64,000 nt of DNA from Armigeres subalbatus (Eukaryota; Arthropoda; Insecta; Diptera; Culicidae). The position numbers and the translations under genes are program-made. The stretch lies in NCBI RefSeq assembly GCF_024139115.2, contig NC_085141.1:225604307-225668306 (forward strand), read 5' to 3'. Shown one piece after another: positions 22,812 to 34,539 of this stretch (position 1 is the stretch's first letter; the number at the start of each line of letters is the position of its first letter). The notes below the pieces were generated by a model. It saw only the letters and a list, made by a program, of their open reading frames with translations, was not told the DNA's origin and made no database searches.

Positions 22812-23567
22812 TGTTTTTCAACCGATTTTCTCAGGTTTTTTTTACCAAACTCTTAGCCAACTCTTCCAATATTCGGACATTACAAAAAACAGAATACATA
22901 TTAATTTTAATCAAAACGTTCATGTTATGTTCACGTATGATGCTGCCATCCGTCTTTTCATTTCATCTTTTCAGAAATCAAGAACCCTATTTTTCGATCT
23001 TTGAACAAGAATATTTCCCGATTTGAACCAGGACATTTTTTGACGAACTATTGGTTTTCCAACTCGGAAGACAGCATAAATCTAAAATAGCTGGTGTTGA
23101 GGAAAGGTCCTCCCTCATACAGGACATGCGAATTGGAACTTGGTGAGAGAATTCCATTATATACTTACCTAATTATATTGAAACTATATGATTAAATACC
23201 ATACAAAAAAACCATCAGGGCACCCGATTGAAGCGATTTGGATAGGAAGAGTGGAATCGCCAACTTCCTATTGTTAACATCTCGTGGATAAAGGGCGGGC
23301 TCTTCTCCCCATCTATTGGGTCAATCTGGGAAACGAGGGCTAGATTATATTATTGTGTGTACGAACTTTCTTCTGGAAGGAGATTCATCCCGTGGATTCG
23401 CATAAGTGTTTTTGCTTATGGAACCACTCCACCCATTTTGGCCCTTCATACAGGAGTTTGATGAAATACAAACAGTAGTATAATCTCGATCAAATCGTTT
23501 TCCAGATATGGCCAGTGCTATTGGCAGGTGCCTTGCTACAATAGATGGTAGTTTCATCATCATCATC
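22812..23567. other. Unassigned spacer between two duplicated segments
   Basis: No gene seen. A short (CAT)n run (about 23557-23570) lies at its right edge. Confidence 0.35.
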
Positions 23568-23909
23568 ATCAATATAAGTTTTTATGGATCATTTTTCAAA
23601 TGGATCATAAAAATATTCTTTATGGAATCTATCGAACTATTTTATGGATTTATGGTAGCGTTTTATGGAACATTCAGATGTTATTTATGGATCATTTTTC
23701 ATTTTTTTATGGATCGTTTTTCCACATTCAACGGTGCAAAGTAAGGGCTGCCGATCACATAGATTTGCAAGTATTCATCAACCGATGTCAACGTTTTACA
23801 ACTCGGACCTGGTGGCCTCACAACTGGATTCTGAATCTTAAGTCCCATCGACGATGCCATCGAAATCCGATATCAACAGCAACTCCACAGTGTGGTGTAG
23901 GCCTGCCAT
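23568..23909 (+). repeat. Direct duplicate of 22462-22811
   Basis: The text from AAGTTTTTATGGATC through the MITE right end and the LINE C-terminus to GGCCTGCC is repeated with few differences. The duplicate includes the MITE/LINE junction, so the duplication happened after the MITE insertion. The second hAT copy inserted immediately after, at CCTGCCAT. Confidence 0.85.
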
Positions 23910-25689
23910 TAGAGGTGTGCGCCGCCGCGCCACGCCCCCGCCACCGACAGTTTTTGGCACGCCGCCGCCACCGACATTTTTGCATCGGCGCGTCGCCGTT
24001 TAAAATTTGTCATGCCGCTGATCTATAGTTTTCCACGCCGATTCAAATTTGAAGAAGTCAGGAGAATTTTCAGTGGAAATTCCGGAGATTCAGTGAAATT
24101 TCCGTAGAATTTTTTTATTGATCTCTACAGTATCACGTTGAAGCTCCAGAGAATTTTTCGTGAAGATACCAATGATTTTCTTGAAAATTCCGTACAATTT
24201 CTTGTTGATATTTTGAAAAACTCTCCGTAAAAACTAAGAAAAACCTCGTGCGAAAATTGCGAAGGATTTCCCGTTGTAATCCAAAGAATTGTACGGAAAA
24301 AACCATTCGGCAGAAAACCATTTGGCCGAAGACCACAAGGCTGATATTTGTTTGGTCGAATTTGTCGCTTGACCGAGTAGACCATTTGGTAAAAGACTAT
24401 CTAGCATAAAGTTATTCTGCCTTTGTCATTCGGTCGAACAGTTCATTTGGCTGAAAAAATCGGTTGGCCGAATAGCTCAATCGGCCAATTTCGCCAGTAG
24501 TCTTCAGTAGGCTTCAGCTCATATTGGTTATTTTCAAGACATTAACGTAAGAGTATTTTTAATTTCGCCGGAAAATCCGGATCAACTTCCCCCAGAAAAC
24601 TCTATATTTTTTTTCCAGAATATTCATTTGACAATTATTTTCACATTTTCCACGGGAACAACTTTGAAGTGTTGAGAATTCTTTGAAATTACCAAGAGGA
24701 ACTTTTTGGATTTTCTAGGGAAAATTGTTTGGAATTTTTGCGGAAAATTTGTCGGATTTTACATGAGAGTCTCTTCAAAGTTTTCACGGAAAGTTGTTCC
24801 AATTTTATACAGGAAGATGTTGTTCGAAATTTGCACAGAAAATTCTTTATAATTGTAGGAGCTTGTGACTGGTAAAAGAGATGCTTCCACGTTGACTTTC
24901 TTAATCAAAATAAATTAGACGACTAGACTAGAGCCAACGTTAAAACAGAAATCCACGGGAGACTCTTTGGAATTTTCACGACGAAATATTCTTCAAAGTT
25001 TCAGCGGAAGATTGTTCAAAATGTAGATTTCAATAAAAAAATCTTTGGTTTTTAACGGAAAAATGCATTGAATTTTAAAAACAAAATTTTAGATTTTTAC
25101 AGGAAATTATTTGTATTGTCCATAAGAAATTCTTGGGAAATTCCATTGGCCGAAAGCGACAGACGGTCGAGCTGGTAATTTGTCAAAGACCCTAACAAGT
25201 CGTCTGGTCGAATCGATCGTTCAGCCGAAGAAGTCATTCGGCCAAAAATGCCGTTTGGCCGAAAATGTCATTTGGCATTCGGTCAAATGTCAATTACTGA
25301 ACGGACCATGTGGTCATAACTGGCCACTCGTTTGTTCAAATGGCCTTTTCGACAAATAACTATTAAGCAAAATTCCGTAACCTCTACTTTTTAAGTTGAT
25401 ACTGGTCTTTAAGCCAAAATTCCATTTAGCCGAGCCGGACTGATTGTTTATATGAAAATATTATCAGTTCAACAATGGTTTGGCCGAAAATGTAGTTTAG
25501 CAGAAAGGGCCAAGTGGTTCTTTCTGTCAAATGGCCATTCCTACCAAACAACAATTTCAGTCAAATGATCTTTTCGATCTATCGATTTGAAACAACCAAA
25601 TTACCAGTTCGGCCGAATGTCCCTTTCGGCTTTATGTTGCTTTTGGTCAAACTACATATTCGGACAAACCATTTTCGACCTGATAACAG

Positions 25690-26640
25690 TTTCAGGAAAA
25701 GAAAGAAGGAAGAAGAAAAAAGTAGGATGGAATAAGGAAGAAGAAAGAAGGTGGAAAAAGGAAGAAGGAAAAAGGAAGAAGGAAGAAGGAAGAAGAAGAA
25801 GAAAGAGGAAGATGGAAGAAAGAAGAGGGAAGAAAAAAGAAGAAAGAAGGAAGACGAAAGAAGGAAGAAGGAAGAAGGAAAAAGGAAGAACCAATAAGCA
25901 AGTACGAAGAATGAAGAAGAAGGAATTAAAAATGAAGAAGAAACAATAATGAAGGAAGAAGAAAGAAGAATTAAGGAAGAAGTAAGGAGAAAGAAGAATT
26001 AAGGAAGAAGAAAGAAAGAAGAAAGAAAAAAGAAAGAAAGAAAAAGGAAGAAGGGAGAAGGAAGAAGGGAGTAGAAAGAAGAAAAAAATAAGGAACGAGG
26101 AAAAAGAAAAAAAAGAAGAAGATAAAAAATATAAAGAAGAAATATAGAATCAGGAAAAAAGAAAAAAAAAAGAAGAAGAAAAAGAAAGAAAGAAGAAAGA
26201 AGGAAGGAGGAAGCACGTAGAAAAAAGAACGAATAAGGAAGTAGGAAGAAGAAAAAAGAAGGAAGAAGGAAAAAGAAATAAGAAAGAAGAAAGGATAATA
26301 AGGAAAAAGGAGGACGGCAGAAGGAAAAGGGAAAAGGAGAAAGAAAGAAGGACGGAAAAACGAAGCAGGAGGAAGGAAAAAGGAATAACAAAAAAGAAGG
26401 AAAAAGCAAGAAGAACGCAGTAAGGAGGAAAAAAGAAGAAAATAAAAAAGAAACAGGAAGAAATAAGAAAGAATGAGGAAGAAGGAAGAAAGAAGAAGAA
26501 AAAAGGAAGAAGAAGGGAGAAAAAAGCAGGAAAAAGGAAGAAGAAAGACAGAAAGGACAAGAAGAAAGAAGGAAGAAGAGAGAAAAAAAGCAGATGGAAG
26601 CAACAAGAGAGAAGGAGGAAATGTTGAAATGAAGGAAGAA
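25690..26640. repeat. 0.95-kb polypurine tract, (GGAAGAA)n type
   Basis: The + strand is almost pure purine with 7-bp GGAAGAA periods, the complement of the tract in copy 1. Its right border GGCCTGACACC (about 26730) is the end sequence of the element at 11976-13796, but the left end is lost. It was therefore acquired independently at a different site. The frames inside are compositional artefacts. Confidence 0.9.
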
Positions 26641-26987
26641 CTGCTGATTTCTCATTTTTTGCCTCTTTTTTCTTATTCGGCCTAATGGCCATTCGGCCTA
26701 ACGACCTTCGGCCAAATGACCTTCGACCTAATGGCCTGACACCCTCTAGTCGTTAGATAAGTGCAACATACTTAACAGGAACTTCCGTGGATTGTTTCGT
26801 GGAAAATTTCTCGTGGAAATTCTGAAGAATTTCTCATGTAAATTTCGACGAATTTCCTGGTAACATCAAAGTAAAGGTCTCGTGAAAAATCAGAATAATT
26901 TGGAAAACTTGAAGAATTTTTTCGAGAAGTTCATCAGATTTTCAAGCGAAATTCTAAAGATTCTTCCGTGAATGTCTTGAGAACATC

Positions 26988-28789
26988 TGTAGCGTTTGCT
27001 ACAATCTGCGAAAATAGGATAGAGGATTAGGATAGAACATAATTATAACACATAGCTTTCTCCATACGCTAATTTGTTTCACGTACGCCAAATGGTAGGC
27101 CAGCAAAAGTGAAACGACACTGATCGATTACCATAAAACGATAGGTCGCGATTTCCGCCGCGTTCGATTTCGCGAGATCAAGGTCGGGTCCAAGGAAGTT
27201 TTCGGGAAGATTGGGAAAGAGAGAGTCGTGGCTGCACCCGAAATTGCACGAAGAGCCAGCGGTCAAATTAATATCTCGCAATTGTCCAATCGGTCGAAAA
27301 GATTCGCGGGAAATCCGAATTGAATTCGGCGAGGTCACGTTCCTTAATCTGAGGATCACGGTTTCGCTCACTTTCGTCCGAACCGCAGATAACAGTGGAA
27401 GTGTCTTGCTTTGTTCGTGTGTCGTTTTTCAATTTGTAAGCTTTGAAAGTAACGTGGTTAAACTTAATTACTTGTATTTAATTATATTCTCCTCGTTTAG
27501 TTCTAGTTGAATTGTGCAAGTCAATATAGTGTGCGTCGTAGGCTAGATTTGTGTGCTTAAAATCGATCTAGGCCAGGTAATTGGTTAATTTGTGCTATGT
27601 GTAGAAATATGTGCATTGTTGTAATTGTTTCGAATAGCCGACGGCTATATTTCCTTCCACGCGCCAGGTCAGCGGAATCCCCCGGACGAAAGACCCCGGC
27701 AACCGTCATCTTGTCCGGTGGGAAGCGATTCGTCCCTATATCGCTTCAGTGGGGAGTGTGGTTGTCCATTGCCACCATCGACCAAGCCGCCATTCGAGAC
27801 ACGTGGAAGTCGCCAACCGCCATTCATTGGCCCACGTGGTGGCCCTCAATCGTCAACCGCCAGCGGCGGTAACAGCAGCGCAGGATACAGCAGCAGTAAC
27901 CATCTGGTGAGTCCGGACCAATTATTCTGAGTGAAGTGTGGCGTCCGCTGAGGACGCCACGGAGAAGTTTTCTGTGCCAACCGTAAGTTGAAGAGCATGA
28001 CTTGCTAAAAAGTTCGAACTTTGGATGAATTGAGGTTGGGTGTCGGCGAGAAACTAAAACGTGCGCACGTACCGTAATTTATGGCCGCCCACCCAACCCA
28101 ATCAGATTAGACACCCGGGTGCAACAGCAATAGCCTTTACGTTGCTGCATCGTCGTCGCATCGTTAGTGATGAAGAAACAACACACAATAGCACAGATAG
28201 TAGAATTTGAATACGCACACAAGTAGGATAGAGTAAAGAGGAGAGAAAGAGGAAAGAACTCGACACCATTATAAGCATGCTTAATGAAATAAAATCTTAA
28301 TATTAAATGTCGAATAAACCCAATGATGTGATTATTGTTATTTATACTATCCTATTTATTGAATACATGTTTTGAGTGTTTCTACGTTGCTTCGGATTCG
28401 TTTGTAGTTTAATTTATTTTGTCTTGAATTTGAATTTATGTTGCGCGACCCTTTAGCTACCATCGCGACTCTGGTGGAGGATAGCGTAAACTCCCGATGA
28501 TGATGAAATGACGTCTTGTTGCGTCGTCATAAGTATGCGTGACCTCTTACCGTTGATTTTTGAGATTTGATTGATGTTGCGAGAGTTATGCTGATGCGTC
28601 AATAGGGGTTTCTACCTGTCCCATTTTGGGAAAGTAGTCGCACTGGATCGATCTCTTTCTTCTTTGAAGATTGTACTTGGACTCGCCTTGATTGAGTCTC
28701 ATCCGGGCAAACAAACTTGGTGTGCGGTCTCCTTTATTGGAGTGGCGCTTAAGCCGCACATTTACATAAGATCGCCAGTGCCAGCTACA
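26988..28789. mobile_element. Probable solo LTR (TGTAGC...GCTACA) inside hAT copy 2
   Basis: The 1.8-kb segment begins TGTAGCG and ends GCTACA, the TG...CA form of retroviral-type LTRs. It is flanked by CATC (26984-26987, 28790-28793), a 4-bp TSD as in Gypsy elements. Sibling copy 1 is continuous across this point (near 18160-18190). AATAAA-type signals occur near 28290. No gag or pol is present. The GC content is higher than its host. The family is unknown. Confidence 0.55.
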
Positions 28790-28932
28790 CATCTAAAAAA
28801 AGCAAATGAAAAACTTAAAGAAACGTAGTTTTAAAAAATCGCCACGCCGATTCACGCCGCCGCCGCCGACCAAAATTTTGACAAACGCTGCCGCCGCCAA
28901 ATTTCGGACCGGCGCACACCTCTACCTGCCAT

Positions 28933-29569
28933 ACACCACGTAAGAGAGCAGACGACAGGACATCGCAGCAGGGGCAACACATCTGTGATTTCAGAAGTAC
29001 ATCCGACCATTGCCCCTATTGATTCAACCAGTTTGAGTTTCATATTTGACCTAAACAAAAGCTTATACATAATTCTAGCAGTACTTTGGTGTTATGGATT
29101 ATGGAAAATTGTGGTGTTATGGATTCAAAAGTTTACTTAGAGTTCATCAGCAAAACCAGCCCTTTTCCAAAAAGAAAAACAGAAATTAAAAGTAATTAAA
29201 AAATAAGTACCGGAGATTTCTTCAAAAATAAGGTCAAGTATTTTTTTTAATTACATAAAGTTTTTTGCTAGATTCACTACTGGATAAATATTTTACAAAT
29301 ATTCATATTATTAGCTTTTTCTAAACATTCTTTGTTATCATTTTCCGTTAAAATTTAAAAAAAATCCATGGAATAATTGCATTTTGGTTTTTTTATACAT
29401 CCCCCCCCCCCTCGTACATTCCAAGAGCTGTCGGACGTAAAATAAATTTTAATATTTGTATCGGCCTTATTTAAGGATGGACAGGGCTTAGGATTCGGGA
29501 TCAGGGAATTTCGGCTGCTCATCCGGGCATTTGGCGTAAGGGACGATGGGGCGTGCCATCGTGCTAGAG
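28933..29569. other. Unassigned stretch with a C-homopolymer
   Basis: AT-rich DNA with a run of about 12 C near 29401-29412. No gene seen. Confidence 0.35.
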
Positions 29570-32500
29570 CAGCGGTTCTCAACCTTTTTCTTGAGAGGTA
29601 CCCCTTGGAACTTTTGCATTAATTGAGGTACCCCCTCTCCAAATTAGGCTTCCAATCCCTTTGAAAAAATAATACCGAGCCCTTTGAAGGGAAGCTCCTT
29701 TAAGCTTTTGAATCCCTTTGAAGTAGATTTCCTCGCCTCTTCATTAGAGGCTTCTGAGCCTCTTGTAGAGAGGCTTCCGAGCCTCTTGAAGGCGGTTTTT
29801 GAGCCACTGAAAAGGAGGCTTCCTTTGCAGCTTGAAACGACGCTTCCAAGCCTCTTGAAAGAAGGTTTTCGAACCTCTCGAAAGGTGCCTTCCCAGCCTC
29901 TTGAAAGGAGGAGGCTTCTGAGCCTCTTAGAAGGAGGCTTTTGAGCCTCGTGAAAGGATGCTTTTAAGTCTCTTGAAATGTGGCTTCCTACCCTCTTGAA
30001 AAAAGCCTTCCGAGCCTTTTGTAAGGAGGCTTTTTAACCTATTGAAATGAGGCTTCTGAGCCTGGAAGGAGGTTTTTGAGCCTTTTGAAAGGATCTTGAA
30101 AGGAGACTTCTAAACCTCTTGAAAAGAGGCTTCCGAGCCTTTTGAAAGAAGGCTTCCGAGCCTTTTGAAAGAAGGCTTCCGAGCCTTTTGAAAGAAGGCT
30201 TCCGAGCCTTTTGAAAGAAGGCTTCCGAGCCTTTTGAAAGAAGGATTCTGAGCCTCTTGAATGGGGGCTTCCGTGCCTCTTGAAAAAATGCTTCCGTGCC
30301 TCTCGAAAGGAGCCTTCCCAGCCTCTTGAAAGGAGGAGGCTTCTGAGCCTCTTAGAAGGAGGCTTTTGAGCCTCTTGAAAGGATGCTTTTAAGCCTCTTG
30401 AAATGTGGCTTCCTACCCTCTTGAAAAAAGCCCTCCGAGCCTTTTGTAAAGAGGCTTTTGAGCCTATTGAAATGAGGCTTCTGAGCCTGGAAGGAGGTTT
30501 TTGAGCCTCTTGAAAGGATCTTGAAAGGAGACTTCCAAACCTCTTGAAAAGAGGCTTCCGAGCCTCTTGAAAGAAGGCTTCCGAGCCTTTTGAAAGAAGG
30601 CTTCCGAGCCTTTTGAAAGAAGGCTTCCGAGCCTTTTGAAAGAAGGCTTCCGAGCCTCTTGAAAGGAGGCTTCCGAGCCTTTTTAAAGAAGGCTTCCGAG
30701 CCTTTTGAAAGAAGGCTTCCGAGCCTTTTGAAAGAAGGCTTCCGAGCCTTTTGAAAGAAGGCTTCCGAGCCTTTTGAAAGAAGGCTTCCGAGCCTTTTGA
30801 AAGAAGGCTTCCGAGCCTTTTGAAAGAAGGCTTCCGAGCCTTTTGAAAGAAGGAGGCTTTTGAGCCTCTTGAAAGGATGCTTTTAAGCCTCTTGAAATGT
30901 GGCTTCCTACCCTCTCGAAAAAAGCCCTCCGAGCCTTTTGTAAGGAGGCTTTTGAGCCTATTGAAATGAGGCTTATGAGCCTGGAAGGAGGTTTTTGAGC
31001 CTCTTGAAAGGATCTTGAAAGGAGACTTCCAAACCTCTTGAAAAGAGGCTTCCGAGCCTCTTGAAAGAAGGCTTCCGAGCCTTTTGAAAGAAGGCTTCCG
31101 AGCCTTTTGAAAGAAGGCTTGAGCCTTTGAAAGAAGGCTTGAGAGCCTTTGAAAGAAGGCTTGAGCCTTTTGAAAGAAGGCTTCTGAGCCTTTTGAAAGA
31201 AGGCTTCTGAGCCTTTGAAAGAAGGCTTCTGAGCCTTTGAAAGAAGGCTTCCAGGCCTTTGAAAGAAGGAGGCTTTTGAGCCTCTTGAAAGGATGCTTTA
31301 AGCCTCTTGAAATGTGGCTTCCTACCCTCTTGAAAAAGCCCTCCAGGCCTTTTGTAAGGAGGCTTTTGAGCCTATTGAAATGAGGCTTCTGAGCCTGGAA
31401 GGAGGTTTTGAGCCTCTTGAAAGGATCTTGAAAGGAGACTTCAAACCTCTTGAAAAGAGGCTTCTGAGCCTCTTGAAAGAAGGCTTCTGAGCCTTTTGAA
31501 AGAAGGCTTCCAGGCCTTTTGAAAGAAGGCTTGAGCCTTTTGAAAGAAGGCTTCCGAGCCTTTTGAAAGAAGGCTTGAGAGCCTTTGAAAGAAGGCTTCT
31601 GAGCCTTTGAAAGAAGGCTTGAGCCTTTGAAAGAAGGCTTCCGAGCCTTTTAGAAAAAGGCTTCAAGCCTTTTGGAGGAACGCTTCCGAGGCTTTTGGAG
31701 GAAGGATTCCGAGCCTTTTGGAAGAAGGCTTCACAGCCTCTTAAAAGGATGTTTAAAGGAGTTTTCCGAGCCTCTTGATAAGAGCCTCTTGAAAAGAGGA
31801 TTTTGACCCTCTTGAAAGAACACTTCAGAGCCTTTTAGAGGGAGGCTTTTGAGCCTCTTGAAAGGATGGTTTTGAGTCTCCCGAAAGGGATTTTTGAGCC
31901 TCTTGAAAGGAGGCTTCCGAGCCTCTAGAAAAAGGGGATTTTGAGCCTCTTGAAAGGAGATTTCCGAGCCTCTTGTAAGGCTTCCGAGCCTCTTGAAAGA
32001 AGGCTTCCGAGCCTCTTGAAAGGAGTCTTCCGAGCCTCTTGAAATGACGCTTCCGAGCCTCTTAGAAGGAGGCTTTTGAGCCTCTTGAAAGGATGCCTCT
32101 TGAAAGGATTTGAGCCTCTTGAATTGAGGCTTCCGAGCCTCTTGAAAGGAGCCTTCCGAGCCTCTTGGAAGGAGGTTCTTAGTCTGGAAGGAGGTTTTTG
32201 AGCCTCTTGAAAGAAGACTTCTGAGCCTCTTGAAAGTAGGCTTCTGAGCCTCTTCAAAAGAGACTTCCGAGCCTCTTGAAAAGATATTGAAAGGAGGCTT
32301 CCAAGCCTCTTGAAAAGATATTGAAAGGAGGCTTTTGAGCCTCTAGAAAAGGAGGCTTTTGAACCTCTAGAAAAGGAGGCTTTTAAGCCTCTAGAAAAGA
32401 AGTCTCTTGAGCTTCTTGAAAAGGAGGATTCCGAGCCTCTTGAAAGGAGGCTTTTGGGCCTCTTAAAAGAGATTTTTGAGCCTATTGAAAGGAAGCTTCC

Positions 32501-33107
32501 GATCCTCTTGAAAATAGGCTTCCGAACTTCTTGGAAAGATGCTTTTCAGCCACTTGAAAGGAGGCTTCGGAGCCTTTTGAAAAAGACTTCCGAGCTTCCT
32601 TAAAAGAGGCTACTACATCTCTTGAAAGGAGGTTTCCATGCCTCTTAAAAGAAGGCTTCCGAGCCTCTTAAAAGAAGGCTTACGAGCCTCTTGAAAGGAG
32701 GCAACCTAATTACTTGAAAGGAGGCTTCTGAAGTGCCCAGGAGGCTTCCGAGCATCTTGTAAGAAGGCCTTCAAGCTGCTTGGAAGAAGGCTTCCGAGAT
32801 GCGTAGAAGGATGCTTCTCATCCTCTTGCAACGAAGCAACCGAGCATTAGTGAAAAAAAAATCATTTTGTTCATTCGACGTTTTGCTCGTTCGATCTTTT
32901 GTTCCGCAGCCCTTTATACATTGTGCTGGTTGTGGAAGGCAGAATTCAATTGGGATTTATTGATCGCATTGCATATTATGTACAATATAAATTTTTAAAA
33001 TAAAAATACACAATTATTAAAACTATATCAATGAGTTTTGATTGGAATTGTAATACGTCCGCCATTACGCATTTTTGTCCGAGGTACCCCCTAGGGCCAG
33101 CGAAGCG
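29570..33107. mobile_element. hAT-like element with CAGCGGTTCTCAACC end, filled by satellite
   Basis: The left terminus CAGCGGTTCTCAACCTTTTT followed by GAGGTACCCC is a well-known hAT-type end. The matching subterminal text GAGGTACCCCCTAGGGCCAG appears at about 33081-33100, but the final inverted terminus is missing, so the right end is truncated. Over 3 kb of the interior is 23-bp satellite. No transposase frame was found. Confidence 0.65.
29690..32840. repeat. 23-bp satellite with higher-order structure
   Basis: The unit AAAGAAGGCTTCCGAGCCTTTTG (two parts: AAAGAAGGCTTCC + GAGCCTTTTG) repeats over 3.1 kb. A larger period is visible: the variant block containing CTGGAAGGAGGTTTTTGAGCC recurs near 30063, 30488, 30981 and 31399, spaced about 420-490 bp. 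Since 23 is not divisible by three, reading frames rotate and the few open frames are not genes. Confidence 0.92.
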
Positions 33108-33229
33108 TCTACCGGAGCGCCTGTGTAACGGAGATCTACGGAACATAGAGACAGAGACTGGGAGACTGGGAGCGTCTACCGGATGGCCTGTGTAACGGAG
33201 ATCTACGGAACATAGAGACAGAGACAGTG
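33104..33229. repeat. Tandem duplication of about 62 bp
   Basis: AGCGTCTACCGG...GCCTGTGTAACGGAGATC...GACAGAGAC occurs twice in direct orientation, directly at the truncated end of the hAT-like element. Confidence 0.8.
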
Positions 33230-33304
33230 TTTCAACTTGCCCCAATATGAGGAGCAAACTGGTGCATAGAAAAAAACCCAACTTAATTCACCGAGAAGTG
33301 ATAC

Positions 33305-33674
33305 TGCCTTTCTCGCATTTAGCCGAGACACCAACCTTATATGGTGCTAATATGGGACGATGTACCATTTTCTTTATAACTTTTAAGCGCAACGGTCGAT
33401 CGTTATGAAATTCAATAGTGATCAACTAGAGTTTGTCGTCCGTCGAATGCAACTTGTTGCAAGGAAATCGGTTAAAAATTACTATACGAAAAGTTGGCTA
33501 ATGTTTTTCGGTTTTCGTGTGCACACACACACACATACACACGGACAGACAGACATTTGCTCGAGCTGAGTCGATTGGTATATAACACTATGGGTCTCCG
33601 AGGCTTCTATAAAAAGTTCGTTTTCGGAGTGAAATGATAGCCTTTCGGTACAACTTTGTTGTACGAGAAAGGCA
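33305..33674. mobile_element. MITE with TGCCTTTCTCG termini, copy 1
   Basis: Ends TGCCTTTCTCG (33305) and CGAGAAAGGCA (33674) are inverted repeats. The interior holds a (CA)n run near 33525 and the motif GAGTCGATTGGTATATAACACTATGGGTCTCCGAGGCTTCT, also found (in part) at 49290 and 54040, so all three are one family. Confidence 0.75.
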
Positions 33675-34269
33675 AAAATATATAAACATTATTTTGGTAA
33701 GGTTTCTTATTTTTATGGGTAATTGTTGGCCCGAACACAGCAAACGGTTTCAACATTTGTCAGAGGGTGATTTTTTACAGCAGTTGAATGAAGTTTAATT
33801 GATAAAACCGTTTCAACTTGTCCTGTGTACTTTAATCATGATGATGCTTAAACATCGTAATGATGTGATGTTGACAGATTCCCTGAGTATAACAAAAAAC
33901 TGGACACGATGAAAAGCTTTTCGTGACATCTAATGCTTATCAGTGGGCCACATATACCGCAGAGAATACAATATCAATCTAGTCATGTAACTGCGGTTAT
34001 GATGTTGTTTTTTTATTGAATTATAGAATTTTATGCAACCCATTTCAGTTGCATAATGATCATTTAAACACCCGTTTCCATTGGTATGGAAAGTAGGCCG
34101 TTTTATCACTCAAACTCACGAACTGTAAAACAGGTATTAAGATCAGGAATGGCAAAAAATCTATCATAGCACTCATATGCGTGCTATGAAGGAAAACCAA
34201 CATTAGAACAGTACTACATGACCACATTTTGCTCAATTCGCTTGAGTGAGTGTTTAAATAGTGTAGCCA
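33675..34269. other. Unassigned stretch
   Basis: AT-rich DNA without recognisable gene or repeat structure. Confidence 0.3.
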
Positions 34270-34350
34270 AGCGTTGGTATATGGAAACGTAAATGCAGCG
34301 ACTCAGCAATAGAGTCGCGGCGATGAAATCGCTTAAGTTTGGGAGAGCTT
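34270..34350. mobile_element. Partial copy of the Harbinger-like MITE
   Basis: GGCGATGAAATCGCTTAAGTTTGGGAGAGCT resembles the right end of the adjacent MITE (34505-34536). It is a second, 5'-truncated copy placed head-to-tail against it. Confidence 0.55.
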
Positions 34351-34353
34351 TTA

Positions 34354-34536
34354 AGGTTCCCCCAAACACACGCGACGCGACAGTCGCGTCGCGATTCTAT
34401 CGCTTGGCGACTGCGATTTTGTCGCCGTTGGTATGGAAGCGTAAATAGAACATTGCCTGCAGCGACCCAACGATAGGATCGCGGCGACTAGTTGTCGCCG
34501 TCGCGGCGATGAAATCGCTTAGGTCTGGGGGAGCCT
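34354..34536. mobile_element. PIF/Harbinger-like MITE with TTA TSD
   Basis: Ends AGGTTCCCCCAAAC and the reverse complement AGGCTCCCCCAGAC are inverted repeats. TTA flanks both sides (34351-34353, 34537-34539), the target preference of Harbinger elements. The body is GC-rich with GCGACGGCGA-like inverted motifs. Confidence 0.7.
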
Positions 34537-34539
34537 TTA

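Larger units (their letters stand above)
23910..28924. mobile_element. Large non-autonomous hAT-type element, copy 2
   Basis: It has the same TAGAGGTGTGCGCCG ends as copy 1 and is flanked by the 8-bp duplication CCTGCCAT (23902-23909, 28925-28932). GCC-rich subterminal blocks, GGCCGAA repeats and intervening AT-rich text are collinear with 11251-18355. It carries a polypurine tract (25690-26640) and a probable solo LTR (26988-28789). No transposase frame is visible. Confidence 0.88.

Noticed and set aside
25587..26692. Open frames of up to 218 codons in the purine tract
   Set aside because: Low-complexity composition, open on both strands, no start context or domain.
29684..32257. SLLSKA/KRLGSL-type open frames
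   Set aside because: Generated by the 23-bp satellite; frame rotates between units.
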